Source: JANXQG01 sp963719885 (lineage in GTDB: Bacteria; Planctomycetota; Planctomycetia; Pirellulales; Thermoguttaceae). Taken from it: a DNA stretch of 64,000 nucleotides. The stretch covers positions 88,509-152,508 of the forward strand of contig CAVRDP010000029.1 of NCBI GenBank assembly GCA_963719885.1. The letters run 5' to 3'. How positions within the stretch are numbered: position 1 is the stretch's first letter; each line of letters starts with the position of its first letter. The notes below the pieces were generated by a model that was given only the letters and a program-made list of their open reading frames with translations, was not told the DNA's origin and ran no database searches. Shown piece by piece: positions 38,531-47,583 of the stretch. The position numbers were made by a program, and so were the translations under genes.

Positions 38531-38949
38531 TCAGGATTTTCTGCGTTTCGCCCTGCAATGGCCATTACGGCGCTGCTCCGCTCCTTTTGGCTGCGAGCCG
38601 TTCAGGCGTGGTTGGGCATCGGGAGTTAGGATCAACTGGAGAATTTCACTCCGTTTGTGTCTCGATTGTGACAGCCATGCCTGTGCTGCCTTGTCCCCTT
38701 TGATCCTCCGCATCCGTTTGGGATTGATTATCGTTGTGGGCCGATTTACCAATCGCTCAAGTAGAACCGAATTGGTACAGGCGACTTTGCCTGCGAGAGC
38801 TTCGTTCCGCTTCCGTTTCCGCATGACTTTGCGAATGGCGTTTCCCAGCGCTTGGCCTAGTCCCACTGGAACCGCATTGCCGATCTGGATGTATTGCTGA
38901 GGCATGCCCCCAACGAACTTCCATTTCGCCGGGAACTGCTGTAGCCTAG
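38531..38949 (-). pseudogene. dcm: Dcm-type cytosine-5 methyltransferase, C-terminal fragment
   Basis: Starting at the insertion point the frame reads LQQFPAKWKFVGGMPQQYIQ and IGNAVPVGLGQALGNAI, the motif IX-X region of DNA (cytosine-5) methyltransferases, then a basic tail. The upstream part of the gene is found at 41883-42111 beyond two insertion sequences. Removing both elements and one CTAG copy restores ...STKEYARLQQFPAKWK in one frame. Confidence 0.92.
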
Positions 38950-38956
38950 TGCCTTG

Positions 38957-39652
38957 TCACAGCTTACTTTTGGGATAGACCGACTTGAGTTTGCATCGGG
39001 CATCGTCAATTTTCATCTGCCAATCGACACCGCGTTGGGTACCGTTGACGTCGTCTGACCACGCACGAATCTGTTCGCGAAGCGATTTCAGATCACCTAT
39101 TCGGCGATCCCCAATGGACTGACTTGTCATTGAGCTAAGTTCGTTCTCAGCAATGTTCAGCCAACTCCCGTGCTTGGGCGTGTGGCAGAATTCGATGCGG
39201 CGAACGTACTGGCGTGCTTTAGCTGGCGCGAATGCTTCGTAGAACGCACCTTTGGTATGCGTGTTCAGGTTGTCACTTACCAAAATCACTTTGTCGCACC
39301 TCTTGTAGCGACCGTCCAGCAGTCTCGCCATTTCGAGTGCCCAATCAACTTTCGTTCTCGACTGACGCGCGGTCGCCATTCGCCAACCTGCGAGGGGTTC
39401 CGTAAACATGAAAATACTCGCTGTCCCTGCACGCTCGTACTCATAATCGACGCGCCGAGGATGTTTCGCGGTAGCCTCGATTGGCTTTCGGGTCTCCTTG
39501 ACCAACTGCACTGGCTGTTCATCCATACACAGTACCGGATGCGTCGGATCATACGGTTTTGCGTATATTTCTAACACTTCTTCCATGTTGGCCACAAATT
39601 CGGCATCAGCTTCCGGCGGAATGACCCAGTATTCAATCTTTCGATTCGTCAT
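38957..39652 (-). CDS. IS630 transposase, DDE catalytic part (orfB)
   Basis: Carries the DDE triad contexts VLCMDEQPVQLVKE, ILVSDNLNTHTKG and SWLNIAENELSSM. ATG 39652 overlaps the orfA stop as ATGA. Upstream, the minus strand has eight A residues and the heptamer A-AAA-AAC (complement of 39657-39664), a classic -1 slippery site, so a fused OrfAB transposase is likely. 231 residues. Confidence 0.93.
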   Translation of the reverse strand: MTNRKIEYWVIPPEADAEFVANMEEVLEIYAKPYDPTHPVLCMDEQPVQLVKETRKPIEATAKHPRRVDYEYERAGTASIFMFTEPLAGWRMATARQSRTKVDWALEMARLLDGRYKRCDKVILVSDNLNTHTKGAFYEAFAPAKARQYVRRIEFCHTPKHGSWLNIAENELSSMTSQSIGDRRIGDLKSLREQIRAWSDDVNGTQRGVDWQMKIDDARCKLKSVYPKSKL

Positions 39653-40083
39653 CCCGTTTTTTTTAGCGTACGCCGCACGGTTTCGTAACTGACCGCATCG
39701 ACGATTTCCAGCTCAACAACCCTGCGAGCAAGCAGTCGGAGTGTCCAGTTGGCATAGCCTTTCGGTGGTGGGCCAAGGCGAGTGGCGATGATTTTCGCCT
39801 CTTGCTCTCCATCAAGTAATTTCTCGGTGGGCGGCTTGGCACGTTTCTTCCCTTCCAGAGTCTCTTGAAAACCGGATTCCACAAATCGTTGCCGAATTAT
39901 CTCGACTGTCTGGCGACGACAACCGAAAGCCTCGGCAATGCGACTGTCGTTCCAAGCAGGACCGTCCGCATCCGCCTTCAACAATACCTGGGCGCGTCGC
40001 ACCTTCTCGCCGCTGCCCTTAAGCTTCTTGACAACCTCCCGTAACGTGTGGCGTTCTTGTTTCGACAATCGTACGATATACAT
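39649..40083 (-). CDS. IS630 transposase, DNA-binding part (orfA)
   Basis: MYIVRLSKQERHTLREVVKK then a helix-turn-helix (WNDSRIAEAFGCRRQTVEII) and a second winged-helix region (ANWTLRLLARRVVELEIVDA). This half recognises the IS ends. Start taken at 40083; an upstream in-frame ATG at 40149 would add 22 residues without family support. It ends in the A8 run used for frameshifting into orfB. Confidence 0.9.
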   Translation of the reverse strand: MYIVRLSKQERHTLREVVKKLKGSGEKVRRAQVLLKADADGPAWNDSRIAEAFGCRRQTVEIIRQRFVESGFQETLEGKKRAKPPTEKLLDGEQEAKIIATRLGPPPKGYANWTLRLLARRVVELEIVDAVSYETVRRTLKKTG

Positions 40084-40173
40084 CTTCTGCACGGGGCACC
40101 TCCTTGTTCCCCGCACCTTCGCAGAAAAACCCCCAACGACCAATCCCAATTTTTAGCTGTGACAAGGCACTAG

Positions 40174-41882
40174 CCCGGATTATTCATAAGGTCTTCGCGA
40201 CCAGCGGCAGGGCCCTGGACAATGGGAGTTTGGAAAGACGTTGGTCAGGCATCGACTTGATGGAAGGATAAGGCCCCCTTTCCCCCAATCGCGTTGGAGC
40301 GACTGAGGCATGGATTCGATGGGATGGTGCCCGCCGTCAACCGCTGTTGGTGGCGGGCTGTCGTTGGTCCAGGAGACGCTGGACAATCTTCCGATATTGT
40401 TCCAGATAGGGCCAACTGGAGGAAAGTTCCACGATCACACGACGAACGCTTTGGCGTACACGAGCGGCGACCTTGATGAAGCGCGTCCGCCAAGTACACG
40501 GCTGACCTTCTCCCAAGGGATCGTGTTCACGGCGGCGGTTGTGCCATTGCTGACGCTTCCGGCCGCTGAGGGCTTCGGTAGGGATCTCTTCTTCCGTTAC
40601 CGAGGCCGACGGCGGATCGGCCGCAACGTGCCGCAAGTGAATAAGCAGATTGAAAGCTGCCGCATGCAAGTACAGCCGAAAGAGATTGGCGAAGTAGCGG
40701 TGATCGCTAAGTCGGTCCGCTTGCAATCCGCGTTTGAGTTCTTTGTTGCGGTTCTCGCTTTCGCCTCGGTCGGCGTAAGCATCGTATGCGGCACCCGGCA
40801 GAATGAACGCTCCGGGACGGTTGGTGACCACGGCGCGCCGATTCGTGCCCTCCGCGTGGGCTTCGCACTTCACGACCACCCAACGCTCCCTTGACCAGGA
40901 CTGCGCCTGATACCAGAAGGCCATGAAAAGGCGTTGCGGTTGGCCCGTCTTTTCCCATTCCGCCACGGCGTTTTCCAGCAAAGAATCGCTCTCTTTCTTC
41001 AGCCGCGCATTCATGCCGATGCCCAAGGTATAGTCGACGTTCAGCTTCTCGCAGGCTTCGTACATCGTCGGCGTGCCGAAGCCGCTGTCGCCGCGGAGGT
41101 GAATCCGCACGTCGGGCCAGGCCTGCCGCAAACGCCCGACCACATAGGCCAGATCATCCTGGGCGCCCAACGTGGCATGCGCGGTGCCATGCAGCAGGCA
41201 GACCGTCAACACCAAGTCGTTCTCGGCGCAGGTGATGACTCGGGGCAGGTACTGATGCTGTTCGTAATAACCGTGATAGAAACTCAAGTGTTGCTGGCCG
41301 TGGGTCGGGTCGTCGAAGGGATCGATGTCCAACGTGAGGAACCTCGGCGGCTCGGCGAAGGAGGCGATGAACTGGTCGAGAAACATGTCCTGAAGAGCAA
41401 AGAAGCTTCTTCGACTCGATGGCGTTCTCGAAACGAGAGAGGGTGGGCTGGCTGGCCAGATCGTCGCCGTCGATCGAGCGGCCGCAGATCAATTTGAAGA
41501 TCGGATCGCTACGCAACACGTCGTGGTCGTTCTGGTCGACGTAGTCGGCCAGGATGCCGAAGATCCGGGCCCGCGTCATCTCCAGAAAGGTGTGGCCCAC
41601 GTGGCTGGCATGCCGAGAATCGCTCAAGGCTTCAGCGAACTGCCGGGTCAGTCCCAACTGCTCATCGAGTTCGCGAATGGGTAGCAAACCGGCGTCACTG
41701 GAGACCTGGTCGGTTGACGGCTCAATCACGATCGGCGTCGAGCCGAGGAAATCGAGTGACAACTGCCAATCAGACTGTATAATCATCTCTGCCCCTTCCT
41801 GGAGTTGACAAGTTGCTTTCCTTACAACAACTTAGATGCTCCAGAAGGGGCAACAATTCCCCAAATTCTTGAATAATCCGGG
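40174..41882 (-). mobile_element. IS1380-family insertion sequence inside dcm
   Basis: Ends CCCGGATTATTCA (40174-40186) and TGAATAATCCGGG (41870-41882) are perfect 13-bp inverted repeats. The 4-bp target duplication is CTAG: intact on the right (41883-41886), and on the left split by IS630 into CTA (38946-38948) and TAG (40171-40173). The element interrupts a cytosine methyltransferase gene. Confidence 0.95.
40337..41786 (-). pseudogene. IS1380 transposase, one frameshift
   Basis: From ATG 41786 the frame reads through LDFLGSTPIVIEPSTDQVSS and QPTLSRFENAIESKKLL, then needs a one-base shift near 41390 to continue as LQDMFLDQFIASFAEPPRFL. The second part has TLDIDPFDDPTHGQQHLSFY and LRGDSGFGTPTMYEAC with the DDE aspartates and EARNKELKRG-like SENRNKELKRGL. 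Joined it is near 480 residues, full length. IS1380 transposases are normally one frame, so this copy is probably inactive. Confidence 0.92.
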
Positions 41883-42111
41883 CTAGCGTATTCCTTGGTG
41901 CTGAGCGGCCGGAGTTCATCGGGGTGACACAGCATCGTTGCCCTTCCATCGGGGGCCGTCGTGAGTGCCGGGGGGGGCCGCTTCCATGACAACCGTCGCA
42001 AAAAACCGGATCTCCCACCCCAAGATTTGTAGGCGCCACCGATGGCCTTGGCCTGCATCCGCTTGGGTAATGATCGCCAGTTCCCGCCAGGTGGTAGACG
42101 AAGGTGTCTGA
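41883..42111 (-). pseudogene. dcm: Dcm-type cytosine-5 methyltransferase, central fragment
   Basis: The leftward frame LPPGGNWRSLPKRMQAKAIG then SGFLRRLSWKRPPPALTTAP and HPDELRPLSTKEYA is the target-recognition to motif IX stretch of 5-methylcytosine methyltransferases. It joins the C-terminal fragment at 38531 once the insertions are removed. Upstream of about 42111 the homology ends: the N-terminal half with the catalytic PCQ motif is absent, so the gene was already truncated, or was recombined, independent of the IS insertions. Confidence 0.88.
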
Positions 42112-42121
42112 GGGGCCGGCT

Positions 42122-42544
42122 ATGAGACAATTCCTTACACCGCACGAGCGACGTTGCCGTTTTCTCACAACCCTGGCCGAATTGCTGGGGTGCAAGGAGC
42201 AGATGGGCCACGTCCTTCCAGATGGCACTCGCCCGGATGTCATTCGGTTGGACTCGCGGCGAAATGTTCTGTTCGTTGGCGATGCCAAGGATTCCGAATC
42301 ACCCGGCACTACAGACACAATTCGCCGATTGCTCAATTACGTGCAATGGCTCAAAACGTTTGCCGCGTGTCACGGCGGCACGAGCATACTCGCAGTGTGC
42401 TTTGGGAATCGCGCTGATACCTGGGGATGGCATTCCGCGCTAGATTTGTTGGCGGCCGAGGTTGGATTCAGCAGCATACAGTTTGGGAGCAAGTGCGTCG
42501 GTCCTGGATATGTGGTTGCATGGCTCACGCAAAACGCTCGGTAG
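42122..42544 (+). CDS. Possible PD-(D/E)XK nuclease
   Basis: 141 residues: MRQFLTPHERRCRFLTTLAE, then RPDVIRLDSRRNVLFVGDAK. The pattern P-D ... D-A-K, with a hydrophobic strand between, fits the PD-(D/E)XK nuclease core. Position beside dcm and vsr suggests the restriction enzyme of the same system, but no specific restriction family is recognised and the start has only a poor Shine-Dalgarno. A GTG at 42104 is an alternative start. Could also be a broken endonuclease. Confidence 0.5.
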   Translation: MRQFLTPHERRCRFLTTLAELLGCKEQMGHVLPDGTRPDVIRLDSRRNVLFVGDAKDSESPGTTDTIRRLLNYVQWLKTFAACHGGTSILAVCFGNRADTWGWHSALDLLAAEVGFSSIQFGSKCVGPGYVVAWLTQNAR

Positions 42545-42605
42545 ATCCAGTGCAGACGGACCATTTCAGCGCGGCTTGCAGCCACATCGACGAAAAGAAG
42601 CGACA

Positions 42606-42962
42606 CTAGGACTGATCGTCCGGCAAGTTTCGGCCCAGCGGCGGGAACGCGCCGAACGTCAACTGGGGGCGGGGCGTTGTCGAAGTGTATCCCGCAGCAA
42701 CCACCCCATCTAATCGTTGGATTGCATCGGCCATGGCCGCCTGAACCTCATAGACTGTCCACCCAAGCTCCCCCGCAATACTCGACGGCAGCGATCCTGC
42801 AATGTTCAACAACGCTTCAGCGGTCTTGATATTGAGACGACGGCACGCGTCAAATATCTCGGACGGCACAAACACGTTCGTTCCGTGAATCGACAGCCCG
42901 AAACTGCCGGGTCGAGCCGGTATTCCAGCAGCCTTCTGGAGCGGGTGAACGACGTTGCTCAT
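42606..42962 (-). CDS. Hypothetical protein (118 residues)
   Basis: Starts MSNVVHPLQKAAGIPARPGS at ATG 42962 behind GGGAGG 7 nt away, a strong signal. The central part (FDACRRLNIKTAEALLNIAG to YEVQAAMADAIQRL) is helical, and the C-terminus is Pro-rich. No membrane span or signal peptide. Family unknown to me; it may belong to the mobile island. Confidence 0.65.
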   Translation of the reverse strand: MSNVVHPLQKAAGIPARPGSFGLSIHGTNVFVPSEIFDACRRLNIKTAEALLNIAGSLPSSIAGELGWTVYEVQAAMADAIQRLDGVVAAGYTSTTPRPQLTFGAFPPLGRNLPDDQS

Positions 42963-43465
42963 TGTGACCTCCCTAGCAATTCTAGCACTCCGCGCATGCC
43001 GAGGGAAGCGAATTCTTCGCCGAAGACCTAAACGGTGTGCAAGGTTGCAGTTCCGGTTAGCAACCGCCTTGGATCGTGCGATCCGTTCCCGGCGCGGGGA
43101 ACAGGATCCACCACGGCGGAGCGTGGCGAGCACATGGTGCGCGGAGCGAGCCGCCGTTTTGGCAGGCCGTCTCTCGATGTTCAGGCTCTTTCTTGGCTCT
43201 TTTGGCAGCCGCAGTTTGTCGAGCGCCTTCTTCCAGCGAAGGCAAATCCTTATTCTTCAAGCCGCAACCTTTTGTAGTATGTATAGTTACAGATTAGTAT
43301 AGATACTGTCATCGCGCTTGGCACGCGATTTGCTAAGAATACGCTTTGAGACCGGGCATGCAGGCGGGAAGCCTACGCCATAGGCCAAGACTTATTCTCC
43401 GCAGGATGCGTATGCAGTGAACAACGTTGGATGGTTACGACGAATAAAGTCTGGATACGGTCTTT

Positions 43466-43513
43466 CGTTCTTTGAAAATTCGATCCGGCGACGCGTCTCG
43501 CAACGCGCGTTGC
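43466..43513 (+). promoter_or_regulatory. boxA-like site, second island
   Basis: CGTTCTTTGAAAATT (43466-43480) is preceded by ACGACGAATAAAGTCTGG, also found before the boxA-like site at 14930, and is followed by palindromic GCAACGCGCGTTGC (43500-43513). The paired conservation of upstream box and boxA suggests a common, repeated transcription leader. Confidence 0.5.
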
Positions 43514-43638
43514 GCTTACCCGGCGGGGCCTCGCCAGCCTCGCCGGTCGGGGCATTGCCCTAAACTCCGAGGCGCAATGTTCCTATCCAGACCTTACCAT
43601 CACGAGAGCGGCTGCCTTTTCGGAGAGGAAAGAAAAGC

Positions 43639-43930
43639 CGGGGCACCCGGTACGCTGCGGGGCACTCGGTACTCCGGGTCGGCGGCATGAGGAAAGCGGT
43701 AATAAATGTACGGGAAATGGTGGGAGGGAGGGGAGGGTGGAAGGATGAAGGATGAGGGATGAAGGCGGAAGGCAGGAAGAGCACGGAAACTGCCCTCACC
43801 CCCGCCCCTCTCCCGCGACCATGGGTACATGGTGCCCGGCGAGGGGAGAATTCGCCCTCACCCCGACCACGACCATGAGTACATGGTGCCCGACATGGTG
43901 CCCGCCCTCTCCCCGAGTACGGGGGAGGGG
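43639..43930. repeat. Cluster of A and B palindromes in repeat modules
   Basis: Two overlapping A units (43639-43660, 43658-43681), then two B units (43816-43838 and 43870-43892), each within a CCCTCACCCC...CCTCTCCC module. The second B unit is followed by an extra ACATGGTGCCCG, as at 13829-13866. This is the densest cluster of the short palindromes in the window. Confidence 0.85.
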
Positions 43931-44584
43931 AGACGGGGAAAAAGAGAGAGCGTCGATTTTGGACCACATCGTGCTGGACCACGTGAAGTAGCTCCACGCT
44001 ACTGAAGCGCATGATGGAAAGGCACTTGCGGCAATTCTACCGGACCACGAGAGACAGCGGGAACTATTTTAGTCCAATGCTGGTAATAGATTTGGATAAG
44101 TACGACAGCCGTTTTCATCGTAGGGGTGTTTTAACCGCAATGTTTATCGCCGGACCACACGATCAAAAGAGGGGTAGAGCACCTCGCGTTTCTCGGCAGA
44201 AAACTGCGATTTCTGAAAAAGGACGCACGCCGCATGGCGAAAACGGACCGGCACGTTGTGGACCAGGAAAATCGCATACTTTTGTTCGGCGATCGTCTTT
44301 TCTCTTTCCAAATGAGGTAGTGCGATCCGCGTTGCTCAGAAAAATGTCCGCCAAGTACGGAAACCACGAAATACACGAAACACACGAAAAGGAAAGGGGG
44401 GAGAAGACGGAAGGCGGAAGAGCAGGGAAAAATTGCCCAAACTACCACCCATCCTACTTGTAAAGTCGAATCACCACAGGAGTGTCAACTCGTCGATTTC
44501 GTGGCGTTTTCTACATGCTACCAACGTCCTGTAGCTAACGCGACGTACACTTTGTAGGATTTACTTCTTGCATGGTGAGCTCGT

Positions 44585-44873
44585 TTACAGCAGATGCCGG
44601 GCCTTGATCTCCCGGTAGCGATTCACCAGCGGAGCGGTCAAGAGTTCGGGAAAAACGTCCACCGACAACACGCCCTTGCTGTGCAAGTCGGTCAACACCT
44701 GGTGCCGCCAGGCAATGATGTCGGCGGCGGCCGCATAACGCCAAAGCTGCTGCCCATCGGGCTGCTCCTGGGCGACGGCGTCGAAAAGGCGATGATCGCG
44801 CAAGAGGACCGCCAGCGGCAGATGCCGCCCCACCAGGTTCGAAAGGTAACGAGCGAACTCCGCGGCATTCACT
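44585..44873 (-). pseudogene. 3'-end fragment of a DUF58 gene (copy 2)
   Basis: The last 95 residues of the DUF58 part of the gene at 49142 (NAAEFARYLSNLVGRHLPLA to REIKARHLL), roughly 95% identical in DNA. Identity ends at about 44873 (GCATTCACTTCGTC), beyond which the sequence is unrelated. It is longer than copy 1 and in the same direction. Confidence 0.88.
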
Positions 44874-44926
44874 TCGTCTCTTCTGGCGCGGCCTCAATCG
44901 CACCTGTTCGTTTAGGAATCGATGAG

Positions 44927-45422
44927 TCAAGTGGTTCCGCCATTACACGTCCTCCACGTCGATTGCCGGATGAACTGGCAGGCGACGAGGAACTTCGGTT
45001 CGTTGCCGCGGGTGGTCGAAATCGCGCCGGCCGATTGTGTGCCGGGCTCGATAATGCCGCCCCGGTCGTCGACCAACACCGGCCGCCAGTGGATTACGGC
45101 GCGCCGCCAAGTCGATCGGTTCGACAAAAGTGAACCTTGCCACCAGCCGATCGAACGTCGGCTGCTCGTCGAGAAAGAAGGAGAAACCGCATTGCACCAA
45201 ATCGTAGCATTGGACGTTGATCCAGGCCGACTCCGGCGGCGTCTCCGAGCAATAGCCGGGCGCGATCCGCTGGGTAAGCTGAAAGGCCCGCCGCGATTCG
45301 CGCCGCCGCTCGGTTCCCGGTTCGTTCCGGCCCGGGCCACCTTCGTCCTCCTGTGAGGTGGCCAAGAAATGGTACATCAGGTCAAAGAACGCGGCGTCGA
45401 CATCTTGACCGATGGTGGCCAT
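44927..45422 (-). pseudogene. PilZ-like domain protein, one frameshift
   Basis: MATIGQDVDAAFFDLMYHFL, then AFQLTQRIAPGY and VQCYDLVQCGFSFFLDEQPT, which match planctomycete PilZ-like regulators (xDLSxxGFSFxL). After FVEPIDLAA the open frame is noise, whereas the adjacent frame reads AVIHWRPVLVDDRGGIIEPG and KFLVACQFIRQ, the expected end. The break is near 45110. Start is 7 bp after the CpsD-like gene stop, so it was the last gene of that operon. PilZ domains can bind c-di-GMP; the RxxxR arginines are not clear here. Confidence 0.7.
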
Positions 45423-45428
45423 ATGATT

Positions 45429-46874
45429 TCATATTACACGTTTGTCAAAAGGGCAAATGCAGTTCGGCCTAATCGCAACGCGAAAGCGGATTTCGCGGGT
45501 TGACTTGTGCAATTTGCGTTTCATTCCACCAATGCGTAGCGGATTGGCAAAGAGACCAGCGTGCCAAACCAGATCGCAAGCGGATTGGAATCTCGATCGC
45601 GACGGATGCTGGCAGTAGTTTCGATCGTGGAATCCGGCGACGAAGTTCTGGATAGTTCCCGATAAACGGAAGTTGGACGCGGCCAGGCGCCGGCGGACTT
45701 CGGCCAGCCGCTCGGGAGTCGTGATGCGGACGTTTTGCACGAGGATCACGGCGTCCATCCGTGCAGCCGCGCCATGCACAAAAGAATGCTCCTCTTCGAC
45801 CCGGGCCAGCGGACCGAGATCGACCAGGACGACGTCGAATTCTCGGGCGAGAATGTCGAGGCTGGTTGCGATTTGCGCTGGCGCGATCGCGCCAGCCGGG
45901 GGCGTGCGGACCGGCAGAACCGCCAGGCCGTCGGCAAGCGATTCGATCACGACTTTTTCCAGCGGCAGGCCGCCGCAAAGTGTCTCCTCCCAGCCGATTT
46001 GCGGCAAAAGACCAAGACTTTTGCCCAATTGCGGGTTTCCCCAGTTGGCATCCACGAGCACCACTTTCCGGCCTTGGCTCACGAGCTTTGGAGCGACGGC
46101 CAAGAGCAGCGTGGTGACGCCTTCGCCACGGGCGCAGCTCGCCAGGCCCAGGACCTTGCTTCCCGCCGCGCAGATCGAGAGCAGGCCGTCGGTCATCTGT
46201 TCGATGGCCGCCGGGGCCGTGGCCAGCAGCCGTCGTTGAACGCTGGGCCAAACGACGTGGTCCACTTGACACAGCACACGCCAGGGACTCTCGTTCGGCT
46301 GCAGAGAAATCGCACCGGTATCGGCGGGAGGCGTTGTCAACGGTGCGCCGCTTGCGGCGACGGCTTCGGTCGGCAGAGTTGCGGTTTCGCTGATCTTGGC
46401 CGGCGACGGGGTTTCCACGGCGACCATCTTTGCTTGAAAGGCCTCGTCCAACAAAGCTGCGACCGACGGGCCGACCGACGCTGTGGGTGGTTCGGCGGCC
46501 GTCGGCGTTTGGTATACCTCGTCCAACAAGGCTTTGACCGACGGGCCGACCGGCGTTGCCGCTTGAAACGCCTCTTGCAGCAAGAATGCTACCGACGGGC
46601 CGACCGAAGTCGTGTTTGGCTTGGCGGTCGCCGGCTGCAAGCGCCCCTCGCCCCTCGCCTTTCTCTGGGCAGCGACTGAAGGTCGGTCGGAGGAGGGGAG
46701 TTTCGCGGACGGCGCCGCTGACGTGTCGGCCAACTCGGCCGGCGCCTGGGACAGCGGCATGGCGGGGCCCACCGCGACATGCGGTACGGCCGCCTGCGGT
46801 TTCGCAACGACAGTGCCCGAGCACGATGTGGGGTGGCGAAGTGCCTTAATTGGTGCTTGATCCAGCACGGCCAT
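45429..46874 (-). CDS. CpsD/ParA-like ATPase with repeated N-terminal motif
   Basis: The N-terminal half is Ala/Pro/Ser-rich and has three copies of a VGPSV-x-x-LL-x-E-A motif (SVGPSVAFLLQEAFQA, PVGPSVKALLDEVYQT, SVGPSVAALLDEAFQA). The C-terminal half resembles CpsD/BY-kinase and ParA proteins: LGLASCARGEGVTTLLLAVA, KVVLVDANWGNPQLGKSLGL, DVVLVDLGPL. The phosphate loop lacks the usual GK[ST]: GEGVTT stands in its place, as in several planctomycete polysaccharide-export ATPases. Start ATG 46874 overlaps the upstream gene by 29 bp. Role in exopolysaccharide control is inferred. Confidence 0.78.
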   Translation of the reverse strand: MAVLDQAPIKALRHPTSCSGTVVAKPQAAVPHVAVGPAMPLSQAPAELADTSAAPSAKLPSSDRPSVAAQRKARGEGRLQPATAKPNTTSVGPSVAFLLQEAFQAATPVGPSVKALLDEVYQTPTAAEPPTASVGPSVAALLDEAFQAKMVAVETPSPAKISETATLPTEAVAASGAPLTTPPADTGAISLQPNESPWRVLCQVDHVVWPSVQRRLLATAPAAIEQMTDGLLSICAAGSKVLGLASCARGEGVTTLLLAVAPKLVSQGRKVVLVDANWGNPQLGKSLGLLPQIGWEETLCGGLPLEKVVIESLADGLAVLPVRTPPAGAIAPAQIATSLDILAREFDVVLVDLGPLARVEEEHSFVHGAAARMDAVILVQNVRITTPERLAEVRRRLAASNFRLSGTIQNFVAGFHDRNYCQHPSRSRFQSACDLVWHAGLFANPLRIGGMKRKLHKSTREIRFRVAIRPNCICPFDKRVI

Positions 46875-47583
46875 AGCTGGTCCTTGCAGGAGGTGCGGCA
46901 ATCGTGCCAACGAACCGGGCGAAGCTCGGCTCCAAAATTCGCGAATCACTATAGGTGGGCGTTGGGCAAGGCGTGCCCGATGGTCTCAGCCCGTTGCCCA
47001 TATCCGCGACGGGCGGGTAAGCACTATCGGCGTCGTAGCGCGTGTCGCGATGATGTCCGCTGGCCGGAACGTCGCGGCGGTCCGCCACGGTCTCAACGAG
47101 GTTCCCGCCGTAGTCATACCGTGCGTCGCTATCGCCATATTGGGTGGTCGGGGTCTGCGGCGAAACGCCCGTAGCAGTCGGGGCGGACATCGCAGACGAC
47201 TGTGTCGGCACCGTGGTCTGCGAAGGGTTGCCGCCGATTCCCGTAGAACTGCCATTCCTCGACCATGGGGAAAGCTCTGTAACCGGCCGATCGGGCCGGC
47301 CGGCCTTGCCAAAGACAAACGGCAGAGTTGTCCCGACCACTAGTCCGAGTCCCAAACCCAAAACCAAGTGCAAAGACAGCGCCCGGCTGATACGGCGAAC
47401 ATCAACCAGCTTTTCCAGCACCGTCGACTCAACATTTTGATCAAGATCGGGGATTTGGGCAATAAGAGTCCCGAGGTCCTCGTATGAGCCAGGGGTAGGG
47501 CGATGAGACGGGGCATGGGGCGTTGTCTCCTCGTGCGGCCGGCACTTGATTACCAAGCCATTCTTGGCATTTGCGGTGGACAT
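46846..47583 (-). CDS. Single-span membrane protein upstream of the CpsD-like gene
   Basis: 245 residues. The cytoplasmic start (MSTANAKNGLVIKCRPHEET) is followed by a helical segment, one span (LSLHLVLGLGLGLVVGTTLP), and a long Pro/Ser/Thr/Asp-rich tail. Start ATG 47583 has AAAGG 8 nt upstream; the longer open frame upstream lacks a good start. Overlap with the CpsD-like gene implies coupled synthesis, and a partner role in a polysaccharide machine is plausible. Family unknown. Confidence 0.65.
   Translation of the reverse strand: MSTANAKNGLVIKCRPHEETTPHAPSHRPTPGSYEDLGTLIAQIPDLDQNVESTVLEKLVDVRRISRALSLHLVLGLGLGLVVGTTLPFVFGKAGRPDRPVTELSPWSRNGSSTGIGGNPSQTTVPTQSSAMSAPTATGVSPQTPTTQYGDSDARYDYGGNLVETVADRRDVPASGHHRDTRYDADSAYPPVADMGNGLRPSGTPCPTPTYSDSRILEPSFARFVGTIAAPPARTSYGRAGSSTN

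Larger units (their letters stand above)
38949..40170 (-). mobile_element. IS630-family insertion sequence
   Basis: Perfect terminal inverted repeats GTGCCTTGTCACAGCT (38949-38964) and AGCTGTGACAAGGCAC (40155-40170) are flanked by TA on both sides (38947-38948 and 40171-40172), the IS630 target duplication. The 1222-bp element contains two overlapping leftward frames. It lies inside the CTAG target duplication of the adjacent IS1380 copy, so it arrived later. Confidence 0.95.
42963..44584. other. Second gene-free repeat island
   Basis: No reliable gene. It contains a boxA-like site (43466-43480), a GCAACGCGCGTTGC palindrome, two A palindromes (43639-43681), a short AAGGATG run (43740-43760), two CCCTCACCCC modules with B palindromes (43816-43838, 43870-43892), a unit shared with the first island (43950-44060), and near 44360 a run GGAAACCACGAAATACACGA of near-triplet repeats. 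Module types match the 12.7-15.5 kb island but in different order. Confidence 0.65.
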
